DNA of 64,000 bases from Bactericera cockerelli. Lineage: Eukaryota; Arthropoda; Insecta; Hemiptera; Triozidae. Below are positions 1 through 10,972 of this stretch, piece after piece. The notes under the pieces were generated by a model. It saw nothing but the letters and a program-made list of their open reading frames with translations, was not told the DNA's origin and ran no database searches. A program made the position numbers and the translations under genes. The stretch lies in contig CM044957.1 in the NCBI GenBank assembly GCA_024516035.1, forward strand, positions 46,854,300 to 46,918,299. Reading direction: 5' to 3'. The number at the start of each line of letters is the position of its first letter. Within the stretch, counting starts at the first letter, position 1.

Positions 1-109
1 ATCTGTTACTGTTTCGGCTGTGCTGTATTGCTAACAGAAAAGCCCTAATAGATAGATAAATAGATAGATCGATAAAAAAGAGACGTGTAACAAAAAAGAG
101 AGTGCTTAC

Positions 110-221
110 GAAGGTAGGTATCCAGGTTTAGCCACTCATTAAACTCCCACTTGAGAGGATCACTAGCTATCTTGTCTGTGTACTTGACGTGAGTAGCTAT
201 CCATTGATTCATGTTGGGACT
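110..221 (-). CDS. XPNPEP2-like exon 4
   Basis: Acceptor TTTACAG ends at 222; donor GTAAGC at 109-104. Only one frame is open and it is the one in phase with exon 3. The sequence KIASDPLKWEF followed by W and YLR matches the spacing of the family's RVGVDPL region, which is the main reason for assigning it. One base (C) carries over to an exon outside the window. Confidence 0.65.
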
Positions 222-3200
222 CTGTAAACAATGACGGAAACAGAAATATTTTATATTATATCGATCAAAAACTTGGGTCAAAATAATCCAATAATCCTAA
301 TTGGATATTGGATAGTACAAAATCACAAATATGGCGATATAATATTAATAACTTGAAATCTAGCCCGTGGATCCGTGGTCTGTTGATCGGATTCCACCCA
401 TTGCTTGGATTTTTCTTCATTAATTTGAGTTTTTAACCTCATAATAATAAGACTCTCACAGCCGTATTTATGAACAGTTGATTTTGTCTGAGCAATGTCT
501 CAAGCAATTGGTCAATAATATCAAAAGAAATAATACTTGAGACATTGCTAAAGCGGCTTTTTTTGTTGTTAATAAATACGGCTATCAGAGTTAGGTGGTA
601 GGATTCGAGATCTCTGTCTGAGCAATGTCTCAAGCAAGTTATTGGCCAATAATATTAAAAGAAATAATACTTGAGACATTACTAGAACGCCTTTTTTTTT
701 GTTCATAAATATGGCTGTCAGAGTTCGGTGGTAGGATTCGAGGTCTCTGAGGTTAATGCTCGCCCGGTTGTTTATCTTTCACTAAATAGTATTATTATGT
801 TAGTGTTGGTCGGAACTAAAATATGAATTTTACATAGAAATAGCCCAGCAATATGAATTTGTGCCTTTCGCTGTCGAAACCTACGGCTCTTTTGGACCAG
901 ATGCTTTAGGATTATTAAAATCTGTTTCTAAAGCTCTGGTTCAGGAGACGAGGGATCAGAGAGCAGGAATTTTTTTAACTCAGAGACTGGGCGTTGCCAT
1001 AATTAGAGGTAATGTTGCATCTGTACTTGGCACACTACCCAGGGATAATTGTTTAAAAGAAGTTTTTTTTTTTTAAACCGTGACTTGAACCACCGACCTC
1101 CAGGTTACAATTCTGCCGCCTTATCAATCAAGCTACTGAGGTCGGTGTTTAAAAGAAGTTTATAACAATATATAAATAAAATTGACATTTTTTAAGTTGA
1201 AAAAAAGTCGGAACTTGCTTAAACGCACCCCAGTGAAATCGGTCCTGCACAGTGTCCAGTCAGTGCCCGCTAGTTCGGTGTCGGCCCTGTCCCAGTATTT
1301 GGACTCTGTCCACAGCACGGCCGTGGTCTGGGTTACCACCCCCTGCCCGTTCTCGCCTGAGAACCCTGAGATGTACTCCAGCCTCTTGTCCCACGGACCA
1401 TGCTGCTTCGTCTGGAAAAAGAGCACATAAGAGGAAGTAATAAATTGAGGAGGCCGCAGGAAAAAGGACATATAAGAGAAAATAATTGAGGAGGTGCTGG
1501 AAAAAGGGCATATAAGAAGAAATAATTGAAGAGGCCGCTGGAAAAAGGGCACATAAGAGGAAATAATTGAGAATACCGCTGGAAAAAGGGCATATAAGAA
1601 GAAATAATTGAAGAGGCCGCTGGAAAAAGGGCAAACAAGAGGAAATAATTGAGGAGGCCGCTGGAAAAAGGGCATATAAGAAGAAATAATTGAGGAGGCC
1701 GCTGGAAAAAGGGCTAAGAGGAAGACACGTTTTGAGATAAACGCGTTTATATAGTTTTCAAAGTTGAGTAACTCTTTTAACATTTTGCTGTTAGATTCTC
1801 AGGTTACCCCAACGCTTTTCTCTTTTTAAAAAAAACCCTCGAACAGCATGATAAAAAGCCCAAGGCATTTTCACCATTTTCTCAAAATTTAAAACACATT
1901 TGCGCCTAACGATTTACTAGAACTCTCACTTGTTTCTGACCTACAGCATACCTATTTAAAGAGCTGTTTTAAAGAAGTCAGCCATTCTATTGTTTTGGTC
2001 GTTTTTCGAGGTGTTGTGTGCTGGTGGGTGACACGTTTAGGTCGGTTAGTGTGAGTGTGTGCGGTGGCTGTGTGTGGGTCTACGATTGGTGTGGTAATTT
2101 GTGGGTGTAGTGTGTTGTATGTGATGTCTTGGCGAAGCAGTTGCCTCCTGCTAGTACAAAGTTAAGTTCTTCCAGTGTGTGTGTGTGTGTGTGTGTGTAC
2201 GTAATTTTTAGGTGTAGTATGATGTTTTGTGTGATGGCTTGGCGAAGCGGTCACACTCCGCTAGTAGAATGATGAGTTCTTCTCATTTTTTTTAAGATGA
2301 GTGTTTCACAGCCTTTTTTATTTTGTAGCAATGAAACAGGAGCTACTATAGACGCTTGGGGTCTGTGTTGTAGCCTGCCCATCCCGTAGTATACCTCCCC
2401 TCTGATGGGCGAGAAGTGACACAATACTTCCCATTTAGGTGCTGGGTCAACACGAGCGCACCGGAAGGTATCCCTTACAAACAACTGTAACCAAATTTTG
2501 AATACAAATTTTTGTCGCCTCCCGCTAGTACAAAGATAAGTTCTTCTTTAATGTGTGTGTGTGTGTGGTTAGTGTGTGTACGTAATTTTTAGGTGTACCT
2601 AGTATGATTTTTTGTGTGATGGCTTAGCGGAGCGGTCGCCTCCCGCTAGTAGAAAGTTCTCCTCACCTGGTGATCGTCTCCATTGAGGATGATGTAGACA
2701 GCGACTCCTCTGCTTTTCATGACCGACCTGAGATGAGCCAGCCGCTGATTGACATCAATAGTCTGACTGTAAGCCAGTGAAGTGTTGTGGTGGGAGGCAG
2801 AGCATCCTGCGGGCAAGAACGCATTGTTTATTTGGGTCTAAACCGACCTCAGTAGCTTGAGACAAACTCCAGTTTGTCTTAGCGGTGGATTAGTTGACAC
2901 GAGTGTAGAGAAAAGTAGAGTGTTGATGAATTTGTTTTAATTTAATGAACAGACCGACTTCAGTAGCTTGATCGATAAAGCGGCGGACTTGTAACCCGGT
3001 GGTTCAAGTCCCGGTATCAGCGTAGATTTAGTAAAGCGAGTTTGAGTAATTGTTTTATCACGAAAGTGATTGACACAAATATGATATCTTATTTGGGTCC
3101 AACGTCGCGTCACCTTCAACTAAACTGCCGCTAAAAAGTCTTGCACTATAGCTTGTATTCCCAATTTCCCATTAAGGTCTATGAATTTCCTTGTGCATCC

Positions 3201-6200
3201 ACGGAATGGGGCCGATTACATCACAAGACAGTGTGATGTCTGAATGTGTCGTTCTCGAGACAGAAAGCACTCTTGCTCTCAAAATCCCTAAATCTCCGTT
3301 TCGATCGTCGAATTTCGTGTAAATAAACCAATCAGAGTGTGTCGTTTGGTAGTTGAAAGGGAGATTTGGGGAATGGGGATGCTAATCGTCGGTTTTCCCT
3401 ATCTTACACAGTACGCAATCCGTGACTTAGATTTAGTAAGCGAGTTTGAGTAGTTGTGTTATCACGAAAGTGATTAACACAAATATGATAACTTTAACTA
3501 GACATGGACGCAGTGACTGAACACATCTGCCAAACAATGGAATTAAATAAAATTCTCATCATTGCGACATCAGGTAACAATTCCAGGTCGCACTGTTTTC
3601 ATTTTAGAATAGAAAGTTAGTTCTCTCATAAGACACAAGATTCTCCCTGCTGTGATACAAGAGGATCAATTTGTTCTTCAGTGAGACGTCTGGATGAGTG
3701 GATTACTGATTTATGCTTTGAGATTTACCAATCAAAGATTATCGATAGATCTGTTGACCTAGCACCTAAATGGAAAGTATTGTGTCACCTCTCGCCCATC
3801 AGAGGGAATACATACAACGGGTTGGGAAAGCTACAACATATACCACATTTTTTTATTTTTAATTTGGGTTTAACGTCGGTTTTAACTGCACGGTCATATC
3901 ACGACGAGGGTTACCCTCCATTCGCGGGAAATTCTCAAACCTGCTACCCATATTAACCTCACCCAGCCTAGGTTGGTCCGGAATGCCAGCATCACGAAGT
4001 CTTTATCAAGTCGGATTGAGCTGAAATTTTTGCATGGTTATATAACTGGCTCAGTGCGGTCTTGCGCTATCGAAAAAGTCCATTTCCCAAAGTTTGAGCT
4101 ATTAAATGAGCCCTGAAATATCTTTTCACGTTTTTCGACTTAAGTGACATTTTGTGTGTGAGTGTGTATGTGTGGTGTGGGTGATGTATGTGGTGTGTGT
4201 GATGTATGTGTAATGTGTATTGTATGTGTCTGTGATGTATTAGTGTGTGTGTGTGTGTGTGGGTGTGTATTATATTTGTGTGCGTGTGTGATGGTTTCGT
4301 ATAGCGGGTACAGCTATTGAATGATAAGTGAAATTTATTGCATTGAATTTCAGACCTCTACGACTTATCGTTCTCGAGATACAGGGTCGGCCGTCCTGGA
4401 TAATGTCCATGTTTTCTGCCTTTAACTAGAGAACCGTAAGTTTCAGGAAGCTGAAATTTGTTGATGTGAACTCATTTTATCAAGAACTTTCAAGCAAGTT
4501 ACTAGAAATATTTTGTCGATATTAGTTTCCGGTCATTTTCGGCATACGTCAGAAGTTTTAACAAAAGGACAAATCACTACTACCAGCGTCGATGGCGCGT
4601 TGAATGCACCGGTTCTCGAAGGACCACTGAAGTTGAGCAACGTCCTGCGAGGTGAAGACTTCGTGATAATAAGTATAAGTATATTTTATTTAGAGTACAG
4701 TACAATACAGGTGTTGGCTTTACAAAAGTTAGCCAGCACCCAATTACATAGTATACACTATAGAAGACATAACAAAAATAATAAGTAAAAAAAATAATAT
4801 AATGATGATGCTGGCATACCGGCTCAACCCAGGATGGGTGAGGTTAATGTGGGTAGCAGGTTTTGTGAGTTTCCTGCGAAATGAGGGTAGGGCTGTCGTG
4901 ATATGACCAATATGACCATGCAGTTGAAAGCGACGTTAAACCCAAATAAATAAATCACTTTTTTTCGAATAATCTAACTCAGTTAATATCAACTTTCATG
5001 TAACTTACGGTTCACGAGTTATTGGCAAAAAAAAAAAAAAAACACAATATTGACATTACCCAGGACGGCCAACTCTGTATCTCGAGAACCGTAAGTTGTA
5101 AAGGTCTAAAAATTGCAATGCATTTCACTTTTCACTATCATTAAAATGATAAAATGAACCCATTTTCGATAGGTCATTTTACTTAAATTCTTGAGGTGTT
5201 GTCGCCCAGTCTACACAGACAGTAGCAGCTAAATTTATTGTACGACGGATTGTTAGCCTACAGTTTACTAGACAAACAACCTAGCTTTTCAGATTAACCT
5301 CACCCAGCCGACCTCCGTGGCTCAGTGGTTAAGAGCATTGGTTGCTGACCCGGAGGTTGCGGGTTCGAATCCCGGCCGGAGTGGAAAATTCTAACCGAGT
5401 TTTTCCGTTTCCGGAATGGCATGAATGTAACATGTCCTGAAGCAACGCGAAAGCGGTTCCGGGGCACAACTACATTTAAAATTACGTGAGGTCCTGAGTG
5501 GGGTCGGTTGACTACCACTTGACTACCGTACACTGGTAGTCAAGTGGTTAACGCGCTGGTCTGGTAACCTAGTTAGCGTGTGAGTCCAGAGAATCCAGAT
5601 GTCGTGGTTCGAAACCCAGCCGGGACATGACAAGTTTTCCTCCCATTTGGGAATTTAGCACATAATAATATGTCTTGGGCTTACTGCTGGAATAATGGGA
5701 CTTTAATAGTCTTAATCGGGCAGTATAAATAAGGCGATATTATTATTATAGTAAGACTCTGAGGGTTAGGTGGTAGAAAATGCTTTGAGCATTAACCTCG
5801 CCATGCGAATTTTAATTTTACTATAAAATTATATAACACGCACTTTTGATTACAATAAAGATCATATAAATAGAATAGAAAATTTATCATATTTGTGTTA
5901 AACACTTTCGTGATATCACAACTACTCAAACTCGTTTCACTAAATCTACACTGAATTCGGGATTTGAACCACCGACCTCCAGGCTACAAGTCCGCCGCCT
6001 TATCCATCAAGCTACTGAGGTCGGCTAAAGAAGCATGTAAATATGTTAGGAATGTTAGTTTTCAACAACATTCCTAACATATTTACTGCCGGCATATTTA
6101 CAAAAAATGCCTCTTCAACATGCAGAAATTTTCTCATTTACTCTGATTACACTGAACTGTCTACATCATTCTAGTTGTATTAAAATAAAAAAAAACTTTT

Positions 6201-7405
6201 AACTCATACCTCGTTATAGAATTTGTCTATTATTTTCGCCCTAATATTTTGAAAACCGATGCTAAGCAATGACTCAAGTTATCGATTTTGTTCATTAATT
6301 TCGCCCATAGTGTGCCTGTCCGGTTCGAACGGTGGGCTATCATAATGGCTATTTCTACTTTGTCAGCTGCTATTCGAAAAAAGGTTGATCTAAAAAAGAA
6401 CTTTTATCGAAATTGGTAAGCCATGATATTCTTATTCTGCGTTACCCACAAGAAATGTGAAGAGGCCTTAAAGATCATATCATATACTCTAATTTAAATT
6501 GTAAATATAAACTTTTAACTATTATACATATTTTCTTTTCTCTCTTTCTCTCAGCTTCTTCTTTTTTGACATTTACAAAGAGGCGTTCTTAATGGTTGGA
6601 TGGTAGAAATTCCCATAAGCAATAATCACGCCCTTTTTACATTTTTGTAATTTATTATTTGCTGTCAAATAAAGAGGATGAACCAACCTCAGTAGCTTGA
6701 TAGATGAGGCGGCGAACTTGTAACCTGGAGGTCGGTGGTTCAAGTGCCGCTTTCAGCGTATAGGTTTAGTAAAGCTAGTTTGAGTATTTGTGACATCAAG
6801 AAAGTGATTATGTAACACAAATAAGATAACTTTAACTGAACTTGCTTTGTTTTTAACTTTAAAATTAAACTAAAAGTTATCATATTTGTGTTAAACACTT
6901 TCGTGATATCACAACTCAAACTCCTTTCACTAAATCTACGCTGAAACCGGGACTTGAATCACCGACCTCCATGTTACAAGTCCGCGCTGCCTTATCGATC
7001 AAGCTACTGAGGTCGGTTTAAAATTAAACTATTGACTATTAAACACGTAATAAAATTCACCTTCAATATGTTTTTATACTTTATTTTGTACAATATAAAC
7101 TTAACCCAACAAATTAAAATATATAACGTTGAAAGTTTGAGGGCGGAATTAATAGACATCAATAACTTAAGTCGTTGGTAAGTGTCGATTTTCCCTATCT
7201 TAAACAGTACGCAATCCGTGACTTAGGGCCACAGAGGTATTACATAAACGTCTATTAATTCCGCCCTTAGACACCTGATCTAAAACTTGTGTTGACTGAG
7301 GGGTTTTTCAGTCAGAAAGTTTCAGAAAGCCCAAGTCCACTTACCTGCTATGAAAACTCCCGCAAGGATCCCGCCGAGGAACAACACACAACTGATCCGC
7401 TCCAT
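110..7405 (-). CDS. X-prolyl aminopeptidase, secreted/membrane type (XPNPEP2-like), 5' part; gene continues off the left edge
   Basis: Four minus-strand exons (7345-7405, 2667-2806, 1229-1411, 110-221) join in phase to 165 codons plus one base. Enzymes of this M24B family remove the N-terminal residue from peptides with proline at position 2. Seen here: a hydrophobic signal peptide of about 20 residues; a creatinase-N type segment (RLAHLRSVMKSRGVAVYIL, then GDDHQ); the DKRLEYISGFSG block that family members carry as D-R-R-x-[FW]-[IV]-[ST]-G-F-[ST]-G; LWTESKYW followed by DWTL; and a segment whose DPL, W and LR residues align with the known RVGVDPL region. The catalytic metal-binding domain should lie left of base 110. 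The signal peptide suggests the secreted or GPI-anchored XPNPEP2 branch rather than cytosolic XPNPEP1. Introns are full of SINEs. Identification is by remembered family sequence, not by a search. Confidence 0.85.
489..681. repeat. Two tandem hairpin-forming copies, about 128 bp apart
   Basis: GAGCAATGTCTCAAG pairs with CTTGAGACATTGCT across a loop of about 35 bases at 489-553, and the same hairpin recurs at 617-681. The surrounding bases resemble the tail of the SINE with the GGTTAGGTGGTAG motif. Probably a small MITE duplicated in tandem. Confidence 0.5.
1073..1150 (-). mobile_element. SINE family A fragment (tRNA-derived head)
   Basis: Contains a B-box-like GGTTCAAGTC and the family head CTCAGTAGCTTGAT, reverse complemented. 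No tail is present. Confidence 0.6.
1229..1411 (-). CDS. XPNPEP2-like exon 3
   Basis: 183 nt, phase 0 at both ends; acceptor TTTTTCCAG and donor GTGCGT. It encodes DKRLEYISGFSG, then VVTQTTAVLWTESKYW and DWTLCRTDFTG, the best-conserved part of the N-terminal domain. The acceptor is the founding copy of a 41-bp intronic minisatellite immediately upstream in the transcript. Confidence 0.87.
1411..1725 (-). repeat. Intronic 41-bp minisatellite made of copies of the exon 3 splice acceptor
   Basis: Copies start near 1413, 1457, 1497, 1538, 1579, 1620, 1661 and 1702. On the coding strand each carries a TTCTTATATG-like stretch and CCCTTTTTCCAG, the acceptor of exon 3. The copy at 1457 has a shorter CCTG in place of CCAG. 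The real acceptor is the 3'-most copy. Confidence 0.9.
2290..2490 (-). mobile_element. SINE family F fragment
   Basis: Reverse copy of the family body marked by CACTTCTCGCCCATCAGAGG and AAGGGATACCTTCCGG; related copies occur at 3745, 12530, 21762, 23240 and 49270. Confidence 0.6.
2667..2806 (-). CDS. XPNPEP2-like exon 2 (start of creatinase-N domain)
   Basis: The acceptor CCCGCAG lies just above 2806 and the donor GTGAGG at 2666-2661. It encodes CSASHHNTSLAYSQ, then VNQRLAHLRSVMKSRG and VAVYILNGDDHQ, the first helix and strand of the aminopeptidase P N-terminal domain. It is in phase with the exons on both sides. Confidence 0.82.
2950..3095 (+). mobile_element. SINE family A, nearly full length
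   Basis: A tRNA-like head (CTTCAGTAGCTTGATCGATA, then GGTTCAAGTCC) is followed by the family tail GTAAAGCGAGTTTGAGTAAT and CACAAATATGATA. A separate tail lies at 3425-3500 and a head fragment at 2840-2870. Confidence 0.7.
3745..3850 (+). mobile_element. SINE family F fragment
   Basis: Body sequence from GACCTAGCACCTAAATGG to CATCAGAGGG, then a ragged end. Confidence 0.5.
3855..3990 (-). repeat. Dispersed repeat, inverted relative to the copy at 4805-4960
   Basis: Shares TTTGGGTTTAACGTCG, GGTCATATCACGACG and CCCAGCCTAGGTTGG-like blocks with the reverse complement of 4805-4960. The pair flanks a GT-rich region with its own inverted ends (4313-4410 against 5055-5155), so nested insertions are likely. 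Confidence 0.5.
4018..5200. mobile_element. Possible inverted-repeat DNA element with GT-rich interior
   Basis: The segment around 4340-4410 (CTCGAGATACAGGGTCGGCC) is matched in inverse by 5058-5100 (GGACGGCCAACTCTGTATCTC). The interior has a long TG-rich stretch at 4150-4290, a second dispersed repeat at 4805-4960 and a poly(A) run at 5027-5042. Outer ends are not resolved. Confidence 0.35.
5309..5490 (+). mobile_element. SINE family B
   Basis: A tRNA-like head (GTGGCTCAGTGGTTAAGAGC, then GGGTTCGAATCCCGGCC) precedes a body with GGAATGGCATGAATGTAACA and AAAGCGGTTCCGGGGCAC. Related copies are at 8625-8820 and 26513-26600. Confidence 0.7.
5520..5805 (+). mobile_element. SINE family C followed by a family D tail
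   Basis: A tRNA-like head with GGTTCGAAACCCAGCCGGGA, then TCCCATTTGGGAATTTAGC, GTCTTGGGCTTACTGCTGGA and a TATTATTATTA tail. It is joined to the family D tail GACTCTGAGGGTTAGGTGG. Confidence 0.65.
5882..6025 (-). mobile_element. SINE family A, nearly full length
   Basis: Reverse copy with both the tRNA-like head and the GAGTTTGAGTAG tail. Confidence 0.7.
6681..7017. mobile_element. Two SINE family A copies in inverted orientation
   Basis: A forward copy (6681-6835) faces a reverse copy (6874-7017) across about 40 bp. The pair could form a long hairpin in the aminopeptidase intron 1 transcript. Confidence 0.7.
7140..7267. mobile_element. Palindromic MITE
   Basis: The left end AGGGCGGAATTAATAGAC is the exact reverse complement of the right end GTCTATTAATTCCGCCCT. 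Part of its interior (CAGTACGCAATCCGTGACTT) recurs at 3405-3430. Confidence 0.65.
7345..7405 (-). CDS. XPNPEP2-like exon 1 (start codon and signal peptide)
   Basis: The ATG is at 7403-7405. Twenty codons plus one base encode MERISCVLFLGGILAGVFIA, a typical secretory signal with a charged N-region and a hydrophobic core. The donor GTAAGT lies at 7344-7339. The leftover G joins exon 2 to give Gly. The region is GC-richer than its surroundings. Confidence 0.8.
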
Positions 7406-8620
7406 TCTGAGGATCTCGAGTAACTACCACTCACGTGTTGTACTGGTTAATGTTATATCTGCCAGACTAGTCGGCCCCCCTGGGAGGCAACTTCGCCGTT
7501 CCTATCCGCCGTGAGACTGCACTTCTAGCCAAACCCAGTAAGAGAAACGACACGATCCATTCTTTTTTATTTACTTTCTATTACTCGTCGTTATAGAAAG
7601 TGTTATTTGTTTAATGCAAGTTCATATTTATTAGTGTTAAGTCATAGCTCTTGATCGAATGAAGTTGCTGAAAATTTTAATATGTACCTAGTCCGCAATG
7701 TGCGGACTCTTTAGGAGGTGAACATAATTTGAACCCAATAATTTTAAGACGCTTTTAAAAATATGTTTTATTTGTTACACCTGGTAGGTCAAACCTGGAT
7801 ACAAGCGAACTCAAGGAGCGGATTTTTTCCTCTTATATCTAGTGTTCTCTTATAAAGAGGTTGTTTTCCCATATATGGTTGGTTGGAAGAACTATGGTTG
7901 GGTGGAAGAGCTATGGTTGGGTGGAAGAGCTCAAGCAATTCGAGAATCCTACCATTAAAGCCTTAAACAAAATATATGGAGGAAAAGTGTACCAGGAAAT
8001 TGTTCTGTTATATCCAGGTTTCTCTTTATTCAGTTCTGTTATATCCAGGTTTCTCTTTATTCAGTTCTCTTATATCTCGATTTGACTGTAATGTTTAATT
8101 TCAATATATCAAATGCATTTACATTATTTTCTTCTTTTCCTTCTATCCATAATATTCCTTCATTCATAAATAATCACCAAAATTACTAAGAAAGGTTTCT
8201 TTAAAATGCCATAAAGGAAGCTAGCCACGGGCAAAAACTTCAACGGCGCCGCGACAGAGTGCCGGGTTTTAGCTAGTTTTAAATATTTACGTTTCTAAAA
8301 ACATCTTTTACCTGTCACGGGTAGTATTGTTTGATATAAAATATTTGTGGCATGTGTTATATATCACAGTTTGTTTCGTTCAGATTATAATATAATATAA
8401 ATAAATAAATTCAGATTAAAATACATAAAAAAATATTTTATTTATTTTTCACTGTTACCGACTACATAACTGGCGATCAAAACTCCGCCACTGGCGACTA
8501 CACCAATTACTTTTATAATGAAATTATTTCGAGTGCAGGAGTTTTATTTATGGCTTAAGAGTGGTCCACTTTTAAATATTTTTTGACATCAAACGTTAAG
8601 AAAAAACTCCAAAATATTTT
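7406..8620. other. Upstream region of the aminopeptidase gene; no gene seen
   Basis: Bases 7406-7560 are moderately GC-rich and could hold the promoter, but no clear TATA box was identified. Short direct repeats occur at 7873-7930 (a 19-bp unit with GGTTGGGTGGAAGAG) and 8005-8070 (a 30-bp unit, two copies). An open frame at 7861-8085 is short and comes largely from these repeats. Confidence 0.4.
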
Positions 8621-8624
8621 TTTA

Positions 8625-8820
8625 AAGGTTATTGTGCCCCGGAACCGCTTTCGCATTACTTTCGGGCACTTTACCTTTACGCACTTTACGCATTACTTTC
8701 GGGCACTTTACATCCATGCCATTCCGGAAAATTTCGGTCAGAAATTTCCGCTCCGGCCGGGATTCGAACCCGCAACCTCCGGGTCAGTAACCAATGCTCT
8801 TAACCACTGAGGTCGGCTAA
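8625..8820 (-). mobile_element. SINE family B
   Basis: Reverse copy with CCGGCCGGGATTCGAACCC and an internally repeated TTTCGGGCACTTTAC segment. Confidence 0.65.
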
Positions 8821-9647
8821 GTGGTTAAGAGTTTAGGCTCAGCCCGACTAGGACTAATAATTTTCATTATTTCAGCAGTAATAGCCCAGGCAAATTAGTG
8901 CTAAAATGGGGTCTAGCGTCAAAAAATTGCTCAATAGCTGGAAATCCTTTTAAACCCTTAAAGGGGTCCTGAATAATGGGTATATGAGTTTGCGACGGAT
9001 TTTAGGTTGTGCTTCCGAGTTTAGGGCCTAAATAGTGCAAATTTTTTGCACTTTTTTTAAAATTGCGCTTATAACTCAAAATGTATTAATTCTACAGAAA
9101 ATTTTACTCAGTTCTTATTTAAGGAACATAAAATTATGCGTCTAATGACGTTTGAATCATTAAAAAAGGTTAAGCCGTTCAGCCACAATCGCTCCTCAAA
9201 GATGGGTGGTTTTTTCAAACATAGCTCAAATTTTGAAAATTCTCAACTTTTAACGCCTGTAAGTCAAAAAGGACTGCACCAATTGAAAAATTTAATAAAA
9301 TCGAACTTGTAGAAAATGTAATTTTAAGTAAAATACTGTTTGAAATTTGAAATTTGCTCACTCCAGTGCTGAGATATGATTTTTCGTCCCTAGCGCCAAA
9401 TTTCCGCTAAGGCAGTGCAACGCAAGAAACTTCATCTGAACTCTAAAATTCTCATATTCTTACAACTTTTCAAGCAAAACTGAACGTAATCTATTGAATT
9501 CAGTCGAATGGGTAATTTAAAATTTTGAGAAACTTGCACTGAATTTTACTAAGATCTTCACTGAACATGTTGTGATTTCAAGACAGCTGGCACACTATGG
9601 AGGATGTAACTTGTTTTATATGCGGGAACATTGTGCAAGAAGGAATA

Positions 9648-9975
9648 TTAATAATAAGATAATAATAAAAATGCATTTTCTTTGTGTTGTTATGTCACAG
9701 TTTTAGTGGGTTGCGCAGAATCATAGAACTTTGCCAGTTTAATTTACAATATCTTGTATTATTTGTGTGCCTATGATTCAGCCACTGGTCGCTGCTTCAT
9801 ATCAAAGCAGCTACTCTTTTTTCCTCACGACTCACGAAGTATGAGTGGACCCCGAACATCCAAGTACAGAGCTACAGAGCAGAAAAAATCCCATCCCGCT
9901 GGGAATTGAACCCAGGTCACCATGCGTGCAATGCCTAGCGCGCTAACTCACTCGGCTACAGTGACTACAACATAT
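9648..9975 (-). mobile_element. SINE family E inserted in the left inverted repeat
   Basis: It interrupts sequence that is continuous in the right repeat near 11485-11510. It has a tRNA-like head (GGGAATTGAACCCAGGTCAC, reverse) and TGCACGCATGGTGACC-like sequence shared with 13019 and 48050. Confidence 0.65.
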
Positions 9976-10018
9976 TAAAGGCAAAGATAGAGGAATATTA
10001 AAGGAGAAGTCACTTCGA

Positions 10019-10242
10019 ATGTTCATTGAGGACAGCAGGAGGAGAAATGATGTGCATCACACGTGGTTACAGACTCAAAGATCTGTTATACTTCACGAGA
10101 AGTGTCGCAAAGGTGTCTACACGAAGGAGTCAAACACTGTAAAGGCCGAAAAAGAAGCAAGAAACGGAAGCCGTGTGACAAGAGGCCGTGAGGAAATACC
10201 AAAATTCAACTTCAAGGAGCTCTGCTTCTACTGTGGAAAAGA
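10019..10242 (+). pseudogene. 5' fragment of the transposon ORF, left repeat copy
   Basis: It matches the minus-strand ORF at 10973-11545 from LRTFIEASRRRNDGHH through ELCFYCGKD with a few substitutions, then is cut by the MITE at 10241. The true start codon is separated from it by the SINE insertion. Confidence 0.65.
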
Positions 10243-10447
10243 TATGGAGGTTCTGGGTACTAACGATTTCTTAGGAGTGAACCACTTTTCATGGCCATCA
10301 ATGCTATCCATGTTTATATCGGCGTTGTCATATACGAATTGAGTTAATGAATTTTTAGTGATTATAAGGCCATGATACGTTCCATGCTATGGGGGGGTAT
10401 TCAGTGCTTCACTCCTAAGAAGTCGTTAGTACCTAGAACCTCCATAC
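10241..10447. mobile_element. Nested MITE of about 205 bp
   Basis: Its ends are near-perfect inverted repeats of about 38 bp (TATGGAGGTTCTGGGTACTA against TAGTACCTAGAACCTCCATA), possibly with a TA duplication. It lies exactly where the left inverted repeat of the host transposon stops. Confidence 0.7.
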
Positions 10448-10972
10448 TGAAGGTGAAATCAATCCCACTAGTGACCAGTTTGAGCGAACTCTCCCTGTTC
10501 ACGCCATGTGACTCCAGTTTGAATTGACTCCAAACTTACCCCGCGCATATCACTCGATCTCTACGCCCCTAACTGTTAGAGATAACACTTCGATATCAGA
10601 TGATAGGCATATCATATGATCTTACAAAGAAAGCCAGAGATTCGGTACGATAGATTGGGAACGACGATGCCTCGTTCAGATTGTAACAACCAGTGGTCAG
10701 GGTACGTCTTCTCTCCTTCCTCGATCTACCACCTTTGATCCCCTTCTAAAGGCGTAAGTACTTGGTACAAGTACTCAAGGTAAGATCATCCAATCTCATT
10801 TCATAGTAGTAGTTTATTTATTCCTTTTATCTTTCCGTGTAAATTTAATACTCTTTAATACACCTACACCTTTCGTAGTAGCGTTATTGAACCAGCGGCC
10901 TTTTCTTCGTTAAACCCCAGTAACTGGGAAACTTAGGTCTTTCGGCTTCAAAGCCCCAGTTACTACATTAAT

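Noticed and set aside
1160..1783. A 207-codon minus-strand frame as one gene
   Set aside because: Only 1229-1411 resembles a protein; the remainder is translation of the 41-bp minisatellite and intron flanks.
5322..5385. tRNA gene-like sequence with A and B boxes (also at 19322, 21775, 22302 and 48060)
   Set aside because: Each is followed by a conserved SINE body and recurs many times with substitutions in the stems, so they are SINE heads, not tRNA genes.
10019..10342. Plus-strand 107-codon frame as a gene
   Set aside because: The first part is the truncated inverted-repeat copy of the transposon ORF and the rest is MITE sequence.
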